Shown here one piece after another: positions 41,914 through 50,191 of a stretch of DNA of 64,000 nt; positions within the stretch are counted from its first letter, which is position 1, and each line of letters opens with the position of its first letter. Both the position numbers and the translations under genes were made by a program. The DNA comes from Candidatus Gastranaerophilales bacterium (GTDB lineage: Bacteria; Cyanobacteriota; Vampirovibrionia; Gastranaerophilales; CAJFVJ01), in NCBI GenBank assembly GCA_944323485.1, contig CALUSR010000005.1, forward strand, positions 1 through 64,000, given 5' to 3'. The notes under the pieces are model-generated. The model saw only the letters and a program-made list of their open reading frames with translations. It was not told the DNA's origin and did no database searches.

Positions 41914-42804
41914 ATGGAAATAAGGGTATTAAGATATTTTCTGACGGTTGCCAGGGAAGGCAGCATTACAAGAGCTGCAAATTTTTTACATCTTACGCAA
42001 CCGACACTCTCAAGGCAGCTGCAGGATTTGGAGAAAGAACTGGGGCAAAAGCTTTTTGTCAGAGGAAGCCACAATATTTCTCTGACCCCTGAAGGAATGA
42101 TTCTGAGAAAAAGAGCCGAAGAAATAGTTGATATGGTTGACAAAACGGAGTCAGTGTTCCGTTCAATCTCAGATACCGTAAGCGGTGATGTTTATATCGG
42201 CGGTGGAGAAACAGAGTCTATGAAATACATAGCAGAGGTGGTAAAAAATATGCAGGATGAATATCCTGCAATCAAATATCATCTCTACAGCGGAAATGCC
42301 GAGGATGTTACCGAACGTTTGGATAAGGGGCTTTTAGACTTTGGTATTTTAATCCAGCCGACAGATTTATCAAAATATGAGTATATCACGCTCCCATCAA
42401 AAGATGTGTGGGGAGTTCTCATGAAAAAAAACAGCACTCTTGCGTCAAAAGAAGAAATAAAACTTGATGATTTATATGGTTTGCCTCTCATATGTTCAAG
42501 ACAGGTTGTCAGAAGAACTTCAGTGAAAAATGACTTTCTTGAATGGTTTGGCGGAAATTTTGAAAAAATGAATGTGGTTGCTACATACAATCTTGTTTAC
42601 AATGCAAGAATTATGGTTGAAGAGGGGATAGGATATGCTTTAACGTTGGATAAACTTGTAAACACCATGCATACAAGCAACATCGTTTTCAGACCTCTTT
42701 CTCCAAAGCTTGAATCAGGATTAGATATTGTATGGAAAAAATATCAGATTTTCTCACCTGCCGCTAATCTCTTTTTATCCAAGCTGAAAGAGAAATTTTT
42801 ATAA
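41914..42804 (+). CDS. LysR-family transcriptional regulator
   Basis: 296 residues. N-terminal winged HTH: MEIRVLRYFLTVAREGSITR, ANFLHLTQPTLSRQLQDLEK. The C-terminal substrate-binding domain (about 90-296) is of periplasmic-binding-protein type. It is divergent from the aldo/keto reductase operon, the classical LysR arrangement, so it probably controls that operon in response to an unknown effector. A MITE lies 12 bp after its stop. Confidence 0.93.
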   Translation: MEIRVLRYFLTVAREGSITRAANFLHLTQPTLSRQLQDLEKELGQKLFVRGSHNISLTPEGMILRKRAEEIVDMVDKTESVFRSISDTVSGDVYIGGGETESMKYIAEVVKNMQDEYPAIKYHLYSGNAEDVTERLDKGLLDFGILIQPTDLSKYEYITLPSKDVWGVLMKKNSTLASKEEIKLDDLYGLPLICSRQVVRRTSVKNDFLEWFGGNFEKMNVVATYNLVYNARIMVEEGIGYALTLDKLVNTMHTSNIVFRPLSPKLESGLDIVWKKYQIFSPAANLFLSKLKEKFL

Positions 42805-42815
42805 ACTATTTTGCA

Positions 42816-42966
42816 GGGGATTTATACCGCAAATTCCGTCCAAAATCTTTACAACAACGCCATACTGAGCGTTAGCGAAGTATCTAAACAAAAAGGATTC
42901 TTCGGGCTAAAGCCCTCAGAATGACGGACTTCTAGCAGTATATGAGGAATTTGCTATATAAGTTCC
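42816..42966. mobile_element. MITE-like element, copy 2 (intact)
   Basis: 151 bp, inverse orientation to copy 1. Terminal inverted repeats: GGGGATTTATACCGCAAATTCC at the left end and, from the right, GGAACTTATATAGCAAATTCC. The core shares CTAAACAAAAAGGATTC and CTCAGAATGACG with copy 1. It has an extra stem of about 16 bp (GGGCTAAAGCCC) missing in copy 1. No reading frame. Located between the LysR and MerR genes. Confidence 0.8.
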
Positions 42967-42999
42967 TTTTCTTGAGAGTTACTATCAGATATTTTTTTG

Positions 43000-43008
43000 T
43001 GCTAATAT
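43000..43008 (+). promoter_or_regulatory. Extended -10 promoter (TGCTAATAT) of the MerR gene
   Basis: TGCTAATAT lies 31 bp before the ATG at 43039, another case of the TGnTAnnAT extended -10 that recurs in this window. Confidence 0.45.
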
Positions 43009-43038
43009 ATTTTTACTCAGAAGAATAAGGAATCTGAT

Positions 43039-43458
43039 ATGTATACAATAAAAGAAGTCGCAGAAAAAATGGATGTATCTGAGCATACTCTCAGATTTTG
43101 GGCAAAAAGCGGTTTTTTTCCGTTTATTAAAAGAGATGCAAATAATATACGCCAGTTCTCCGAGAGTGATTTGGAATGGGTCAGAATAGTCAAATGCCTG
43201 CGTTCTGTCGGTACAGAGAATAAAGCGATAAAAAGATATATTGATTTGTGCATAGTAGGCGACTCAACAATTCAAGAACGCTATGAAATTATTCAAGCAA
43301 CAAAAAACAAAGCGCAGCAGCAGATGGAAGATTTAAAAAAACAACTTGCATTGTTGGATTATAAAGAAAAATTTTATCAAAATCTCATCAAAAATAATCT
43401 GAAAGACAGCTGGAATCCTATGAACAACAGAAACTTTGACAATGATAAAGCAGTATAA
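43039..43458 (+). CDS. MerR-family transcriptional regulator
   Basis: 139 residues. Winged-helix MerR head: YTIKEVAEKMDVSEHTLRFW, then DANNIRQFSESDLEWVRIV. A long coiled-coil dimerisation helix follows (about 80-120). No Cys residues suited to metal binding are in the C-terminal region, so it is not a typical metal sensor. It resembles MerR proteins linked to aldo/keto reductase and oxidoreductase genes, as found upstream here. Confidence 0.9.
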   Translation: MYTIKEVAEKMDVSEHTLRFWAKSGFFPFIKRDANNIRQFSESDLEWVRIVKCLRSVGTENKAIKRYIDLCIVGDSTIQERYEIIQATKNKAQQQMEDLKKQLALLDYKEKFYQNLIKNNLKDSWNPMNNRNFDNDKAV

Positions 43459-43464
43459 AAAAGC

Positions 43465-43494
43465 AAAAAAAAACGACCCGTCGGTCGATTTTTA
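43465..43494 (+). terminator. Rho-independent terminator
   Basis: AAAAACGACC-CGTC-GGTCGATTTTT follows the MerR stop codon and is nearly palindromic. Confidence 0.7.
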
Positions 43495-43519
43495 GCTTTG
43501 TAGAATTTCTCTGTTAGGT

Positions 43520-43665
43520 TAAGTATGTGGTGTGTGGTAGTTTCTCTCTTTTTTCTTGTTCTCTCTGCGGTAGGTTTTTGTTTTCTCTCTTCGTTCTCTC
43601 TTGTGTAGACTTAGATTTGCTCTCTTCTGTGTTTTGTTTTCCTCTCTATGTATATATAAACACAG
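43520..43665. other. TCTCTC-rich non-coding segment
   Basis: About 145 bp with at least six copies of TCTCTC or CTCTCT separated by T-rich and G-containing spacers (TTTCTCTCTTTTTT, TTCTCTCTGCGG, TTTTCTCTCTTCG, TTCTCTCTTGTG, CTCTCTTCTGTG, CCTCTCTATG). The complement has repeated AGAGAG. The base bias is unlike any neighbouring gene. Reading frames across it have no sensible protein features. The remainder of the gap (to 43775) is AT-rich without clear signals. It may be an RNA gene, a 3' UTR of the MFS gene, or a protein-binding tract. Confidence 0.35.
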
Positions 43666-43775
43666 GTTCACATAAAAAAGTGCTAAAAAATATTTATTTT
43701 ATATATACTTTTAAAATATTTATTAATAATTATGTTTAAAAATTTTTCTGAGTGGAAGTCTCTTACTAAATCAAC

Positions 43776-44936
43776 TTACAACCTTTTATATTCATATCGT
43801 TTATAAAAATAGAATAAAATAGCAAACCCGATAAAAGCAAAGACTGCACCTGGAAAAGCGGTGTAGTTATAACCAAGCCCGTGTTCAATCGGCAATCCTC
43901 CGACATAAGCGCCTATAGCATTACCCAAATTGAAAGATATCTGAGAACAAGATGCTCCAAGCATCTCTCCGCCTTTTGCATTTTTGATTAACAACAACTG
44001 CTGAGGAGCAGACACCGCAAACAAACATGCAGTACATACACACATCAGAAATACGGATACAAAAGCATTTGACGAAAAGAAAAATATAAGCACAAGAGCT
44101 ATACAGGCGATTAGCTGTGTAATGCCGGCTACTATTGACGGAGAGAACTTATCTGATAGTTTTCCCCCGTAAAAATTCCCGACACACATGCCTGCTCCTG
44201 CAAGAATCATCATCAAAGAAACATATTGAGGAGCAATGTGTGAAACTTTAACAAGAAGAGGATTTATATAACTATACCAGCAGAATATGCCGCCATTGCC
44301 CATAATAACAGCCGCTATCAACAGCCATGGAGCAAGAGATTTGAATATTCTAAACTGCCCCCGAAATCCTGTATCTGGCAGAGGGGAAATATGAGGTATC
44401 ATACGAATTATAGAATACAGCACAAAAAAGCCGAATAACCCTACAAGAAGAAAAGTAAGACGCCAAGAAAAATTATGGCTGATGAACGTTCCAAGAGGGA
44501 TACCTGCAAGGTTTGAAATAGTCATCCCGGATACCATTGTAGCAACAGCTTGATTTCCTTTTCCTCTGTCTGCGAGTTTGTCTGCAACAATCGCTCCGAC
44601 GCCGAAGAAGGCACCATGCGGCAATCCTGCAATAAATCTTAGAAGACAGAAGACAAAATAGTTGTTTGCAAAAGCCGTCAGCAAATTTGCAATGGTAAAA
44701 ACAGATACAAGAACGAGAAGTACACTCTTGAGAGGTTTGCTCCTCCCGAATATAACAAGCAGTATGGATCCAAAAACAACCCCGAGGGCATAAAATGATA
44801 TAAAATTACCTGCAGCAGGAATTGATACCCCCATAGCTTTTGCGGTATCAGGTAAAATTCCCATCATTACATATTCTGTCAAACCAAGCCCGAAAGTACC
44901 AAGAGCCAGCGGCAAAAGACATGCACTCTTTCTCAT
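43776..44936 (-). CDS. MFS efflux transporter (AraJ/sugar-efflux type)
   Basis: 386 residues with about 12 TM segments. Motif A-like loop: GSILLVIFGRSKPLKSVLL. Conserved parts: LGTFGLGLTEYVMMGILPD, GLPHGAFFGVGAIVADKLA, ISFNLGNAIGAYVGG. These resemble the AraJ/YdhP-type drug or arabinose exporters. The substrate is unknown. AAGGA lies upstream of the start. Confidence 0.9.
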   Translation of the reverse strand: MRKSACLLPLALGTFGLGLTEYVMMGILPDTAKAMGVSIPAAGNFISFYALGVVFGSILLVIFGRSKPLKSVLLVLVSVFTIANLLTAFANNYFVFCLLRFIAGLPHGAFFGVGAIVADKLADRGKGNQAVATMVSGMTISNLAGIPLGTFISHNFSWRLTFLLVGLFGFFVLYSIIRMIPHISPLPDTGFRGQFRIFKSLAPWLLIAAVIMGNGGIFCWYSYINPLLVKVSHIAPQYVSLMMILAGAGMCVGNFYGGKLSDKFSPSIVAGITQLIACIALVLIFFFSSNAFVSVFLMCVCTACLFAVSAPQQLLLIKNAKGGEMLGASCSQISFNLGNAIGAYVGGLPIEHGLGYNYTAFPGAVFAFIGFAILFYFYKRYEYKRL

Positions 44937-45052
44937 TTTTCCTTCTCAAAAAATTTTCCCCAAAAATTATATAGCAAAAAATTTGTTCTGAAAATTTTGT
45001 ACTTGATTTTATTTTGTCGTTTGATACAATTTCTAATGTCATAAAACAACAT

Positions 45053-45125
45053 AGCGGCATCGTCTAGTGGTTCAGGATCGCAGACCCTCATTCTGCTGAC
45101 ACGGGTTCGAATCCCGTTGCCGCTA
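45053..45125 (+). tRNA. tRNA-Glu (CTC), with C at position 33
   Basis: 73 nt. Acceptor AGCGGCA/TGCCGCT, discriminator A. D-arm GTCTAGTGGTTCAGGAT, as in other tRNA-Glu. Anticodon stem GCAGA/TCTGC with loop CCCTCAT, anticodon CTC. T-arm ACGGG-TTCGAAT-CCCGT. Position 33 is C, not the near-universal U. CCA is not encoded; a T-run follows. Confidence 0.85.
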
Positions 45126-45235
45126 TTTTTTTGTATTTTTTGAGATGTAAATAATTATTTCATAATTGGTTTTCTGTTGGTAACTTTTTTTATTTATCAA
45201 CTTTACTCTACTGTGCATAAAATAAGGACATTATT

Positions 45236-45586
45236 ATGGCAGTAAATAACATTCCCCCAAAAAGTCCTTTCAGCGATTTTGAGAAGCCAAGAACTCAAGG
45301 ACAACTTCCATCCAAGCCTGTTGAAGTAAAGCAAAATCAACAATTGCCTCAAAAACAAAATCTTATCGAAAAAACTCCAAAAGAAGAGAAAAACAATTTA
45401 TTGGAAAAAGCAAAAAAATTATTTTCGACCAAAAAAGCGAAAATAATTGCAGTTACTGCAGCAGTCATCGCAGTTGCCTCTATAGCGACAGCTGCCGTAT
45501 TAAAACACAGAGCTCCTAAAGCGCCTCCTGAACTGGAGAATGCTCTTAGAGAGTTGTTAGATGTGACAAACGACTTGTTTAGCTAA
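45236..45586 (+). CDS. Small single-pass membrane protein, lineage-specific
   Basis: 116 residues. A Pro/Gln/Lys-rich N-terminal half (about 1-65) precedes one TM (about 70-90, IIAVTAAVIAVASIATAAVL). A short helical tail ends the protein (LENALRELLDVTNDLF). The layout is like the gene at 1326: disordered N-terminus, basic stretch, TM, short tail. AAGGA lies upstream of the start. Family not recognised. Confidence 0.6.
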   Translation: MAVNNIPPKSPFSDFEKPRTQGQLPSKPVEVKQNQQLPQKQNLIEKTPKEEKNNLLEKAKKLFSTKKAKIIAVTAAVIAVASIATAAVLKHRAPKAPPELENALRELLDVTNDLFS

Positions 45587-45614
45587 CAAAAAAGAAAGGA
45601 AAGGATTTGGTTAT

Positions 45615-46253
45615 ATGTATATTACTCCGGTAAATTTTTCTCACCCAGCTACAGGCAGAAATAAAACTCAGAATTCCTACAGTTCTTCTTTAAGTAAAAA
45701 TAACTATAATTTAAATTCTTATAATACAGACACTGTTTCCTTTAAAGGATTACCGCTAAGAAAAACTCCGTTTGAAAAAGCATTATCAGAACTCGGACTT
45801 TCAAAAAAAGTTCAAAAAGGGATTACACAATTTTTTGACAACGGAAAGAATTTTTTTAAAAAAACTATAAAATCTATTGACTCAGAGGACATCCCTGAAG
45901 AGCTGTCGGATGAAGCAAAACAGCTTAGACAGATTGGAGAAGACGGTTTGGAATACTTTAGACAACTTACTACAAAAGGAAAGATTGATCCTGCTACTGA
46001 AAAACAAACAATGGAGAATGTGTCAAACTATATACAAATAATGAGGCAACAACTTTCTGCCCCTGAATATGATGATTTGGAATTGAAGGAAACTTTTTTA
46101 GATATGTTCAATTTTGTGGATGATATGATGAAAAAACCTGTTGAATCCACGCAAGAAGGCATAGATGCACTAAAAAAAATGGCAGGATTTTTTAAAGAAT
46201 TAAAGAAAAATGAAGAATTTAGAAGTATTTTATCTGAAGTTATGAAAAAATAA
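45615..46253 (+). CDS. Hypothetical protein with an N-terminal VSFKG motif
   Basis: 212 residues. The N-terminal ~40 residues are Asn/Ser/Tyr-rich (TGRNKTQNSYSSSLSKNNYN) and lead to TVSFKGLPLRK near residue 43. The rest is helical and charged (LSDEAKQLRQIGEDGLEYFR, FLDMFNFVDDMMKKP). The SFKG tag also occurs in related forms in the genes at 47886 and 57711. No signal peptide. Function unknown. It follows the membrane protein gene by 28 nt and may be cotranscribed. Confidence 0.6.
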   Translation: MYITPVNFSHPATGRNKTQNSYSSSLSKNNYNLNSYNTDTVSFKGLPLRKTPFEKALSELGLSKKVQKGITQFFDNGKNFFKKTIKSIDSEDIPEELSDEAKQLRQIGEDGLEYFRQLTTKGKIDPATEKQTMENVSNYIQIMRQQLSAPEYDDLELKETFLDMFNFVDDMMKKPVESTQEGIDALKKMAGFFKELKKNEEFRSILSEVMKK

Positions 46254-46256
46254 TCT

Positions 46257-47090
46257 TCAAAAAGCTTCTTCGACAAGCTGCTGATTAAGCTCTTTATCCT
46301 TCTGCATTGTTTGTTTTGCCATCACATCATCCATCTTTGGTTTGTATGGCCTGTCTTCTTTCAAAGCTGAATAAGAATCAGCTACAGATACTATTTGAGC
46401 AGGCAAATTCTTAGCTTTTTGCACATCATCAAATGATGTGTGATGAAGACGTACAGCTTCGATTGTTTTTGCACTCAAATCAGTAGTTTTGAGAATTTCT
46501 GCGCCAAGTTCCGTATGCAAATCAACAACAGCCTTCTCATCTGGTGTCAGCTCTGATGGTTTGTTCAAAATTTCCGGAGGAATGAATACTTTTCCTATAT
46601 CATGCAGAAGAGCGCCCTGCAATGCTGCCGTCAAATCATCATCTTTGAGATTATGCCTGTTTGCAAGAGCTTTCGCTTTATCATAAGTTTCTATAAAATG
46701 ACTTTTCGATGCATCAAGATTTTGCATATATATCACCGGATTCAGTCCTTTTGAACCGAGCAGTTCTTTAATTCTCGGGTTTGTTGCAATTGCATTCGAA
46801 ATCGTTTTTTCTGTCATATATTGATTGAGAAATAACGACGGACTATATAGAGTAATACATTTTTTTATCGGATTTGAAAATAAGCCCGTATTCTCCTTTT
46901 TGGAAGAACATTCAAATGAGTCATTTTTCAGAGGAGATGATTGATGCGTATATTGATTATACGGAGCTTCTCCAAATCCGATGTTTGATAAGTTATTTAA
47001 ATTTAAAACAGAATTTATTCTATTCAATTTTAAAAACCCGTAACCTAAATGCAGTAGTTCCCCTATGTTTATATAAAAACAAAAAGTCAA
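46257..47090 (-). CDS. HD-GYP-type phosphohydrolase-like protein
   Basis: 277 residues (the N-terminal start is uncertain; the first ~85 residues are low-complexity and Asn/Ser-rich). The HD domain (about 130-260) has GALLHDIGKVFIPPEIL, LHTELGAEIL, VRLHHTSF and VADSYSALKEDRPYKPK. The HD pair and the RPYKP form match the HD-GYP family, which hydrolyses cyclic di-GMP; the GYP motif itself is altered. With the exported PilZ protein it hints at c-di-GMP signalling, though the two are 14 kb apart. Converges on the gene at 45615. Confidence 0.75.
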   Translation of the reverse strand: MTFCFYINIGELLHLGYGFLKLNRINSVLNLNNLSNIGFGEAPYNQYTHQSSPLKNDSFECSSKKENTGLFSNPIKKCITLYSPSLFLNQYMTEKTISNAIATNPRIKELLGSKGLNPVIYMQNLDASKSHFIETYDKAKALANRHNLKDDDLTAALQGALLHDIGKVFIPPEILNKPSELTPDEKAVVDLHTELGAEILKTTDLSAKTIEAVRLHHTSFDDVQKAKNLPAQIVSVADSYSALKEDRPYKPKMDDVMAKQTMQKDKELNQQLVEEAF

Positions 47091-47186
47091 AAAATATTGC
47101 CACTAAGAGTAATCAGAGTTCAAAAAATGTGAACCTCCATACTGAAGAAACTCCTCTTTCTTCCTTACAACCCGGCTGAGTATGGA

Positions 47187-47822
47187 ATGTTAAGTATGAA
47201 TTGTGATAAAATTCCTGCTATGGAGCTTGAAAACTACAAAATATATTTGACTCTTCTTGAAGAAAGAGTAATCAAAAAACATTTTGATGAACAAAAACCA
47301 TACATTCTCTGCAGGAAAGGGTGTGCTCACTGCTGCAAAAACGGAGAATTTCCTCTCTCAGAAGTAGAGATGAAATACCTTATGTTCGGATATGAAAAAC
47401 TTAAACAAGATAAAAAAGATGCAATCAAAAAGAAAATAAATAATCTCATCTCGCAGGCAAAAGAAAATAAACAACCACGTTTCCGCCATGCCTGCCCTTT
47501 TTTGTTTGATGACATCTGCAGCATATATGAGTTTCGTCCGATTATCTGCAGAACACACGGGCTTATGTTTTTTGTTGAAGAAAACGGCATACAAAAAAAT
47601 AAAATACCTGACTGCGCAAAAATAGGACTAAACTATTCATCCGTTTATGATGCCGGAAAAAATATAATATCAGATGAAATGTGGAAGAAATCAGGAATCA
47701 AACCCCTCCCATGCGCTTATAATCTGAGTTTAAAAACATTGACAAATCCTGAAATCACAAAAGAACTCGGATTTGTCTGCGGCAAATCAAAACCGCTAAT
47801 AGAATGGTTTATAAAATTTTAA
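47187..47822 (+). CDS. YkgJ-family cysteine-cluster protein
   Basis: 211 residues. The family's metal-binding Cys pattern: LCRKGCAHCCKNGEFPLSEVE, then CPFLFDDICSIYEFRPIICR and THG. An eight-Cys arrangement like this is annotated as a zinc- or iron-chelating cluster domain (UPF0153). A later Cys (LPCAYN, FVCGKS) may add to it. It is probably cytoplasmic and related to RNA or protein modification, but the exact role is unknown. Confidence 0.85.
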   Translation: MLSMNCDKIPAMELENYKIYLTLLEERVIKKHFDEQKPYILCRKGCAHCCKNGEFPLSEVEMKYLMFGYEKLKQDKKDAIKKKINNLISQAKENKQPRFRHACPFLFDDICSIYEFRPIICRTHGLMFFVEENGIQKNKIPDCAKIGLNYSSVYDAGKNIISDEMWKKSGIKPLPCAYNLSLKTLTNPEITKELGFVCGKSKPLIEWFIKF

Positions 47823-47885
47823 TCTTCTGACAATTTTTCAAGTCCGTTTGTTTTGTTAAAAAAAACATACAAAAAAGGAACGGTT

Positions 47886-48656
47886 ATGAACATACAAAAA
47901 ATTTCGCTCCCTCAAATAGTTTCTTTTTCAGGGAAAGATGATGACAAAAAAAATATAAAAAAAGAACCTCAAACATTAAAACAGCCTGAAGCAAGTGCTC
48001 AGGATGCGCTTGATAGTATGGGACGGGCACAGATAATCAATATGCCTCAAAGACCCAAAAAGTTGAAAACAATAGAAGAAAAATGCGACTATTTTATTGA
48101 TAAATACAAAAAAGAAATAGATGCTGTTCAACATGGCGCAAGTGTTCCATTATCAACACCTGAAGAATTCATTGAATCAAGAGAAAACGTAATAAACAGA
48201 CTGACGATACTCAAATCACTTGATGAAAGATATTCCAAAAAACTCGGAAAAAGAGAGTTGATGGACATAGGATTTGATTATAATGATACAGATACACTGA
48301 AAAAAAATATAGAAATAATGAACGGTCTTGATGACAAATTTCTTCCAAAGATTCGTCCGTTTGCTATGCCGTATTTTCTTGAGTTTCCGAGATTGCAGGA
48401 ATCATTTGACCGGCTTGGAAAGATGAATGATGTGCTCTTTGAACATCTCTCTACCTCAGCATTCACGGATGCCGTGCTTGAAACAGATGTCTGCACTGAA
48501 TCTGAGTCAACAATCAAAAAGTTTATGATACTGCAGCAAGCAATAGACTGCGGTCAAATAACAGACAAACAGATTGATGACTGGTTCAGCGGGAAAATAA
48601 TCCTCGATGTGGATCTGCCCAAAGCAGAGATAGTTGATATGAAAAAGCCTGACTAA
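47886..48656 (+). CDS. Hypothetical protein with an N-terminal VSFSG motif
   Basis: 256 residues from the ATG at 47886 (AGGAA 5 nt upstream); an upstream in-frame ATG at 47853 is less likely. VSFSGKDDDKK occurs near residue 12. The rest is charged and helical, with a KNIEIMNGLDDKFLPKIRPF segment and two Cys residues. No known domain. A stop at 48654-48656 is followed in the same frame by the serine-recombinase fragment. Confidence 0.55.
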   Translation: MNIQKISLPQIVSFSGKDDDKKNIKKEPQTLKQPEASAQDALDSMGRAQIINMPQRPKKLKTIEEKCDYFIDKYKKEIDAVQHGASVPLSTPEEFIESRENVINRLTILKSLDERYSKKLGKRELMDIGFDYNDTDTLKKNIEIMNGLDDKFLPKIRPFAMPYFLEFPRLQESFDRLGKMNDVLFEHLSTSAFTDAVLETDVCTESESTIKKFMILQQAIDCGQITDKQIDDWFSGKIILDVDLPKAEIVDMKKPD

Positions 48657-49022
48657 ACTATACATTCAGGCGATATAAAATCACTTGAAGCCCTCAATAA
48701 AAGAATAAAACTCCTGAAAAGCCGCATACAAAAACTATATGAAGACAGAGCCGACGGGATTATCGAAGATGAATTTTATTTTAATAAAAAAAATCAATGG
48801 CAAAATGAACTTGATGAAATTTTAATAAAATATAATTCAACACTACGTGTCAATCGAACTTTTTTGGAGAACGCCGAAACTCTGTTCGAACTCTGTAAAA
48901 ACGCTCATAGTGCGTATTTACGCCAAACGCCTTCAGAAAAAATAAAAATGTTAAAACTCGTGTGTTCGAACTTTTTGTTCGACTGTAAAATAACACCTGG
49001 TTTGACTATTTTGTACATGTAG
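48657..49022 (+). pseudogene. C-terminal fragment of a serine recombinase
   Basis: Directly after the stop of the preceding gene the same frame encodes LYEDRADGIIEDEFYFNKKN, QWQNELDEILIKYN, and AYLRQTPSEKIKMLKLVCSN, ending in a stop at 49020-49022. This matches the C-terminal helical region of large serine recombinases (the LY.DYxDGxIxEExF region and the following EEKRKLL segment). The catalytic and zinc-ribbon domains are absent. The final ~15 residues diverge where the 33-bp repeat ends. It is a decayed integration gene. Confidence 0.65.
48951..48983 (+). repeat. 33-bp direct repeat, left copy
   Basis: Begins TTAAAACTCGTGTGTTCGAA and ends CTTTTTGTTCGAC. It is identical to 51583-51615 and lies in the same recombinase reading frame (LKLVCSNFLFD). 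It bounds the restriction-modification module on the left. Confidence 0.8.
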
Positions 49023-49201
49023 TTTGATATGGGAAGGGTGGGATCCGAACCCTTTCATCTTTAATGATAACTCATTTCTTCAGAATATCAAGTCTATTTC
49101 ATAAATTGTCCGAAACAGGACAAGAAAAGTTTTATATATTCATTTAAGGTTAAGTTTATGCCATTTTGATAAACTAAATAGAACCTGAAGTATACTAGAA
49201 A

Positions 49202-50191
49202 CTAATGTATTTCTAAAAATTTGTATCCATTAAAATGTACCATGTGTTCTGGCGTTTCAGCTATCCAAACCTCAGTTTCCCAAGCTATATCTAAAATCCA
49301 TTTTTTGAAATCTTTTTTTGTCAAAAAAGCTGTTATGAAAATAATCTCCGCCGTACATTTATTCAATTGTTCTTTTAATTTTCTTACTCTTATTTCACTC
49401 ATTGGACCTGCACTATGTACTGCCTCGCATAAAAATAACAGATTTTTGTCTTTACTATAAGCAATCACATCAGGAAGTTCTTCGTGCTTTATATTAAAAC
49501 ATTTTAATTCTTCTAATTTTTTATCATCCTTGTATAAAAACTTGTTTGTAGTGTCACCAATATACAACACTTGCGAATTAAAACCAAATTTGGTAAGGAA
49601 ATTCTCTACAATTTCTTTTTGTAGTACGTTATGTTCTCCAAATGACAGTTCAATATTTTCACCAGAAGGTAGTGCAACAGGAATCTTTTGTAAATTTCTT
49701 CTGTGTTCCATTTCTTCTTTAAGAGATTTATTTTCAAATAAAAACTTATTTAATTCTACTTCCCAGTTTGATTTGCCATATGCCTTTATTAAAGAAGCAA
49801 ACAGAGGATTTAATCCATATCCTCGAGTAGGATTATTAGTTGCCTTTTCTTCCAACATACAGGAGTTAAAAACAATTCCAGCAGATACTAATAATATCAA
49901 ATCTTTTCTTCTTATATCATCGTACGAGCCAGACGAAATATTTTCAGAATAATATTTATTTTCAAATTCAATAATATCTCTTGTTTTTAGAAAATAATTA
50001 TCATTAATTGTTAATACTTCTGAAAAAGAATTTTTTATATTACCTACGGCTAATAAAGCTAAAACCATACGCTCTTTTCTTCTATCAGACAAATTATCGA
50101 GTGGAATGCCTATGAAATTTAAAATATCCAACGTATCAAAAATTATTTTCTGAAGTTTATTATTTTTGTTTCCAGTTAATTTTATTCTCAT
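49202..50191 (-). CDS. BsuBI/PstI-family type II restriction endonuclease
   Basis: 329 residues. The C-terminal half shows the family core: EELPDVIAYSKDKNLLFLCE, AVHSAGPMSEIRVRKLKE, and AWETEVWIAETPEHMVHFNG. The PD...E-x-V arrangement is the family's catalytic region. The N-terminal half (about 1-150) is helical and winged-helix-like. The start overlaps the methyltransferase stop (ATGA). Codon use is A/T-richer than in neighbours, consistent with transfer. PstI and BsuBI cut CTGCAG; the specificity of this protein is not known. Confidence 0.8.
   Translation of the reverse strand: MRIKLTGNKNNKLQKIIFDTLDILNFIGIPLDNLSDRRKERMVLALLAVGNIKNSFSEVLTINDNYFLKTRDIIEFENKYYSENISSGSYDDIRRKDLILLVSAGIVFNSCMLEEKATNNPTRGYGLNPLFASLIKAYGKSNWEVELNKFLFENKSLKEEMEHRRNLQKIPVALPSGENIELSFGEHNVLQKEIVENFLTKFGFNSQVLYIGDTTNKFLYKDDKKLEELKCFNIKHEELPDVIAYSKDKNLLFLCEAVHSAGPMSEIRVRKLKEQLNKCTAEIIFITAFLTKKDFKKWILDIAWETEVWIAETPEHMVHFNGYKFLEIH

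Noticed and set aside
43527-43739. Cys/Phe/Ser-rich 70-codon frame in the TCTCTC tract
   Set aside because: The composition follows from the TCTCTC bias; no ribosome site and no protein features.
49025-49075. tRNA-like 3' fragment on the minus strand (GGGTTCGGATCCC)
   Set aside because: A GGG/CCC T-arm-like hairpin exists near the recombinase fragment, but the full T-stem and acceptor do not pair. It may be a relic attachment site; not supported enough to annotate.
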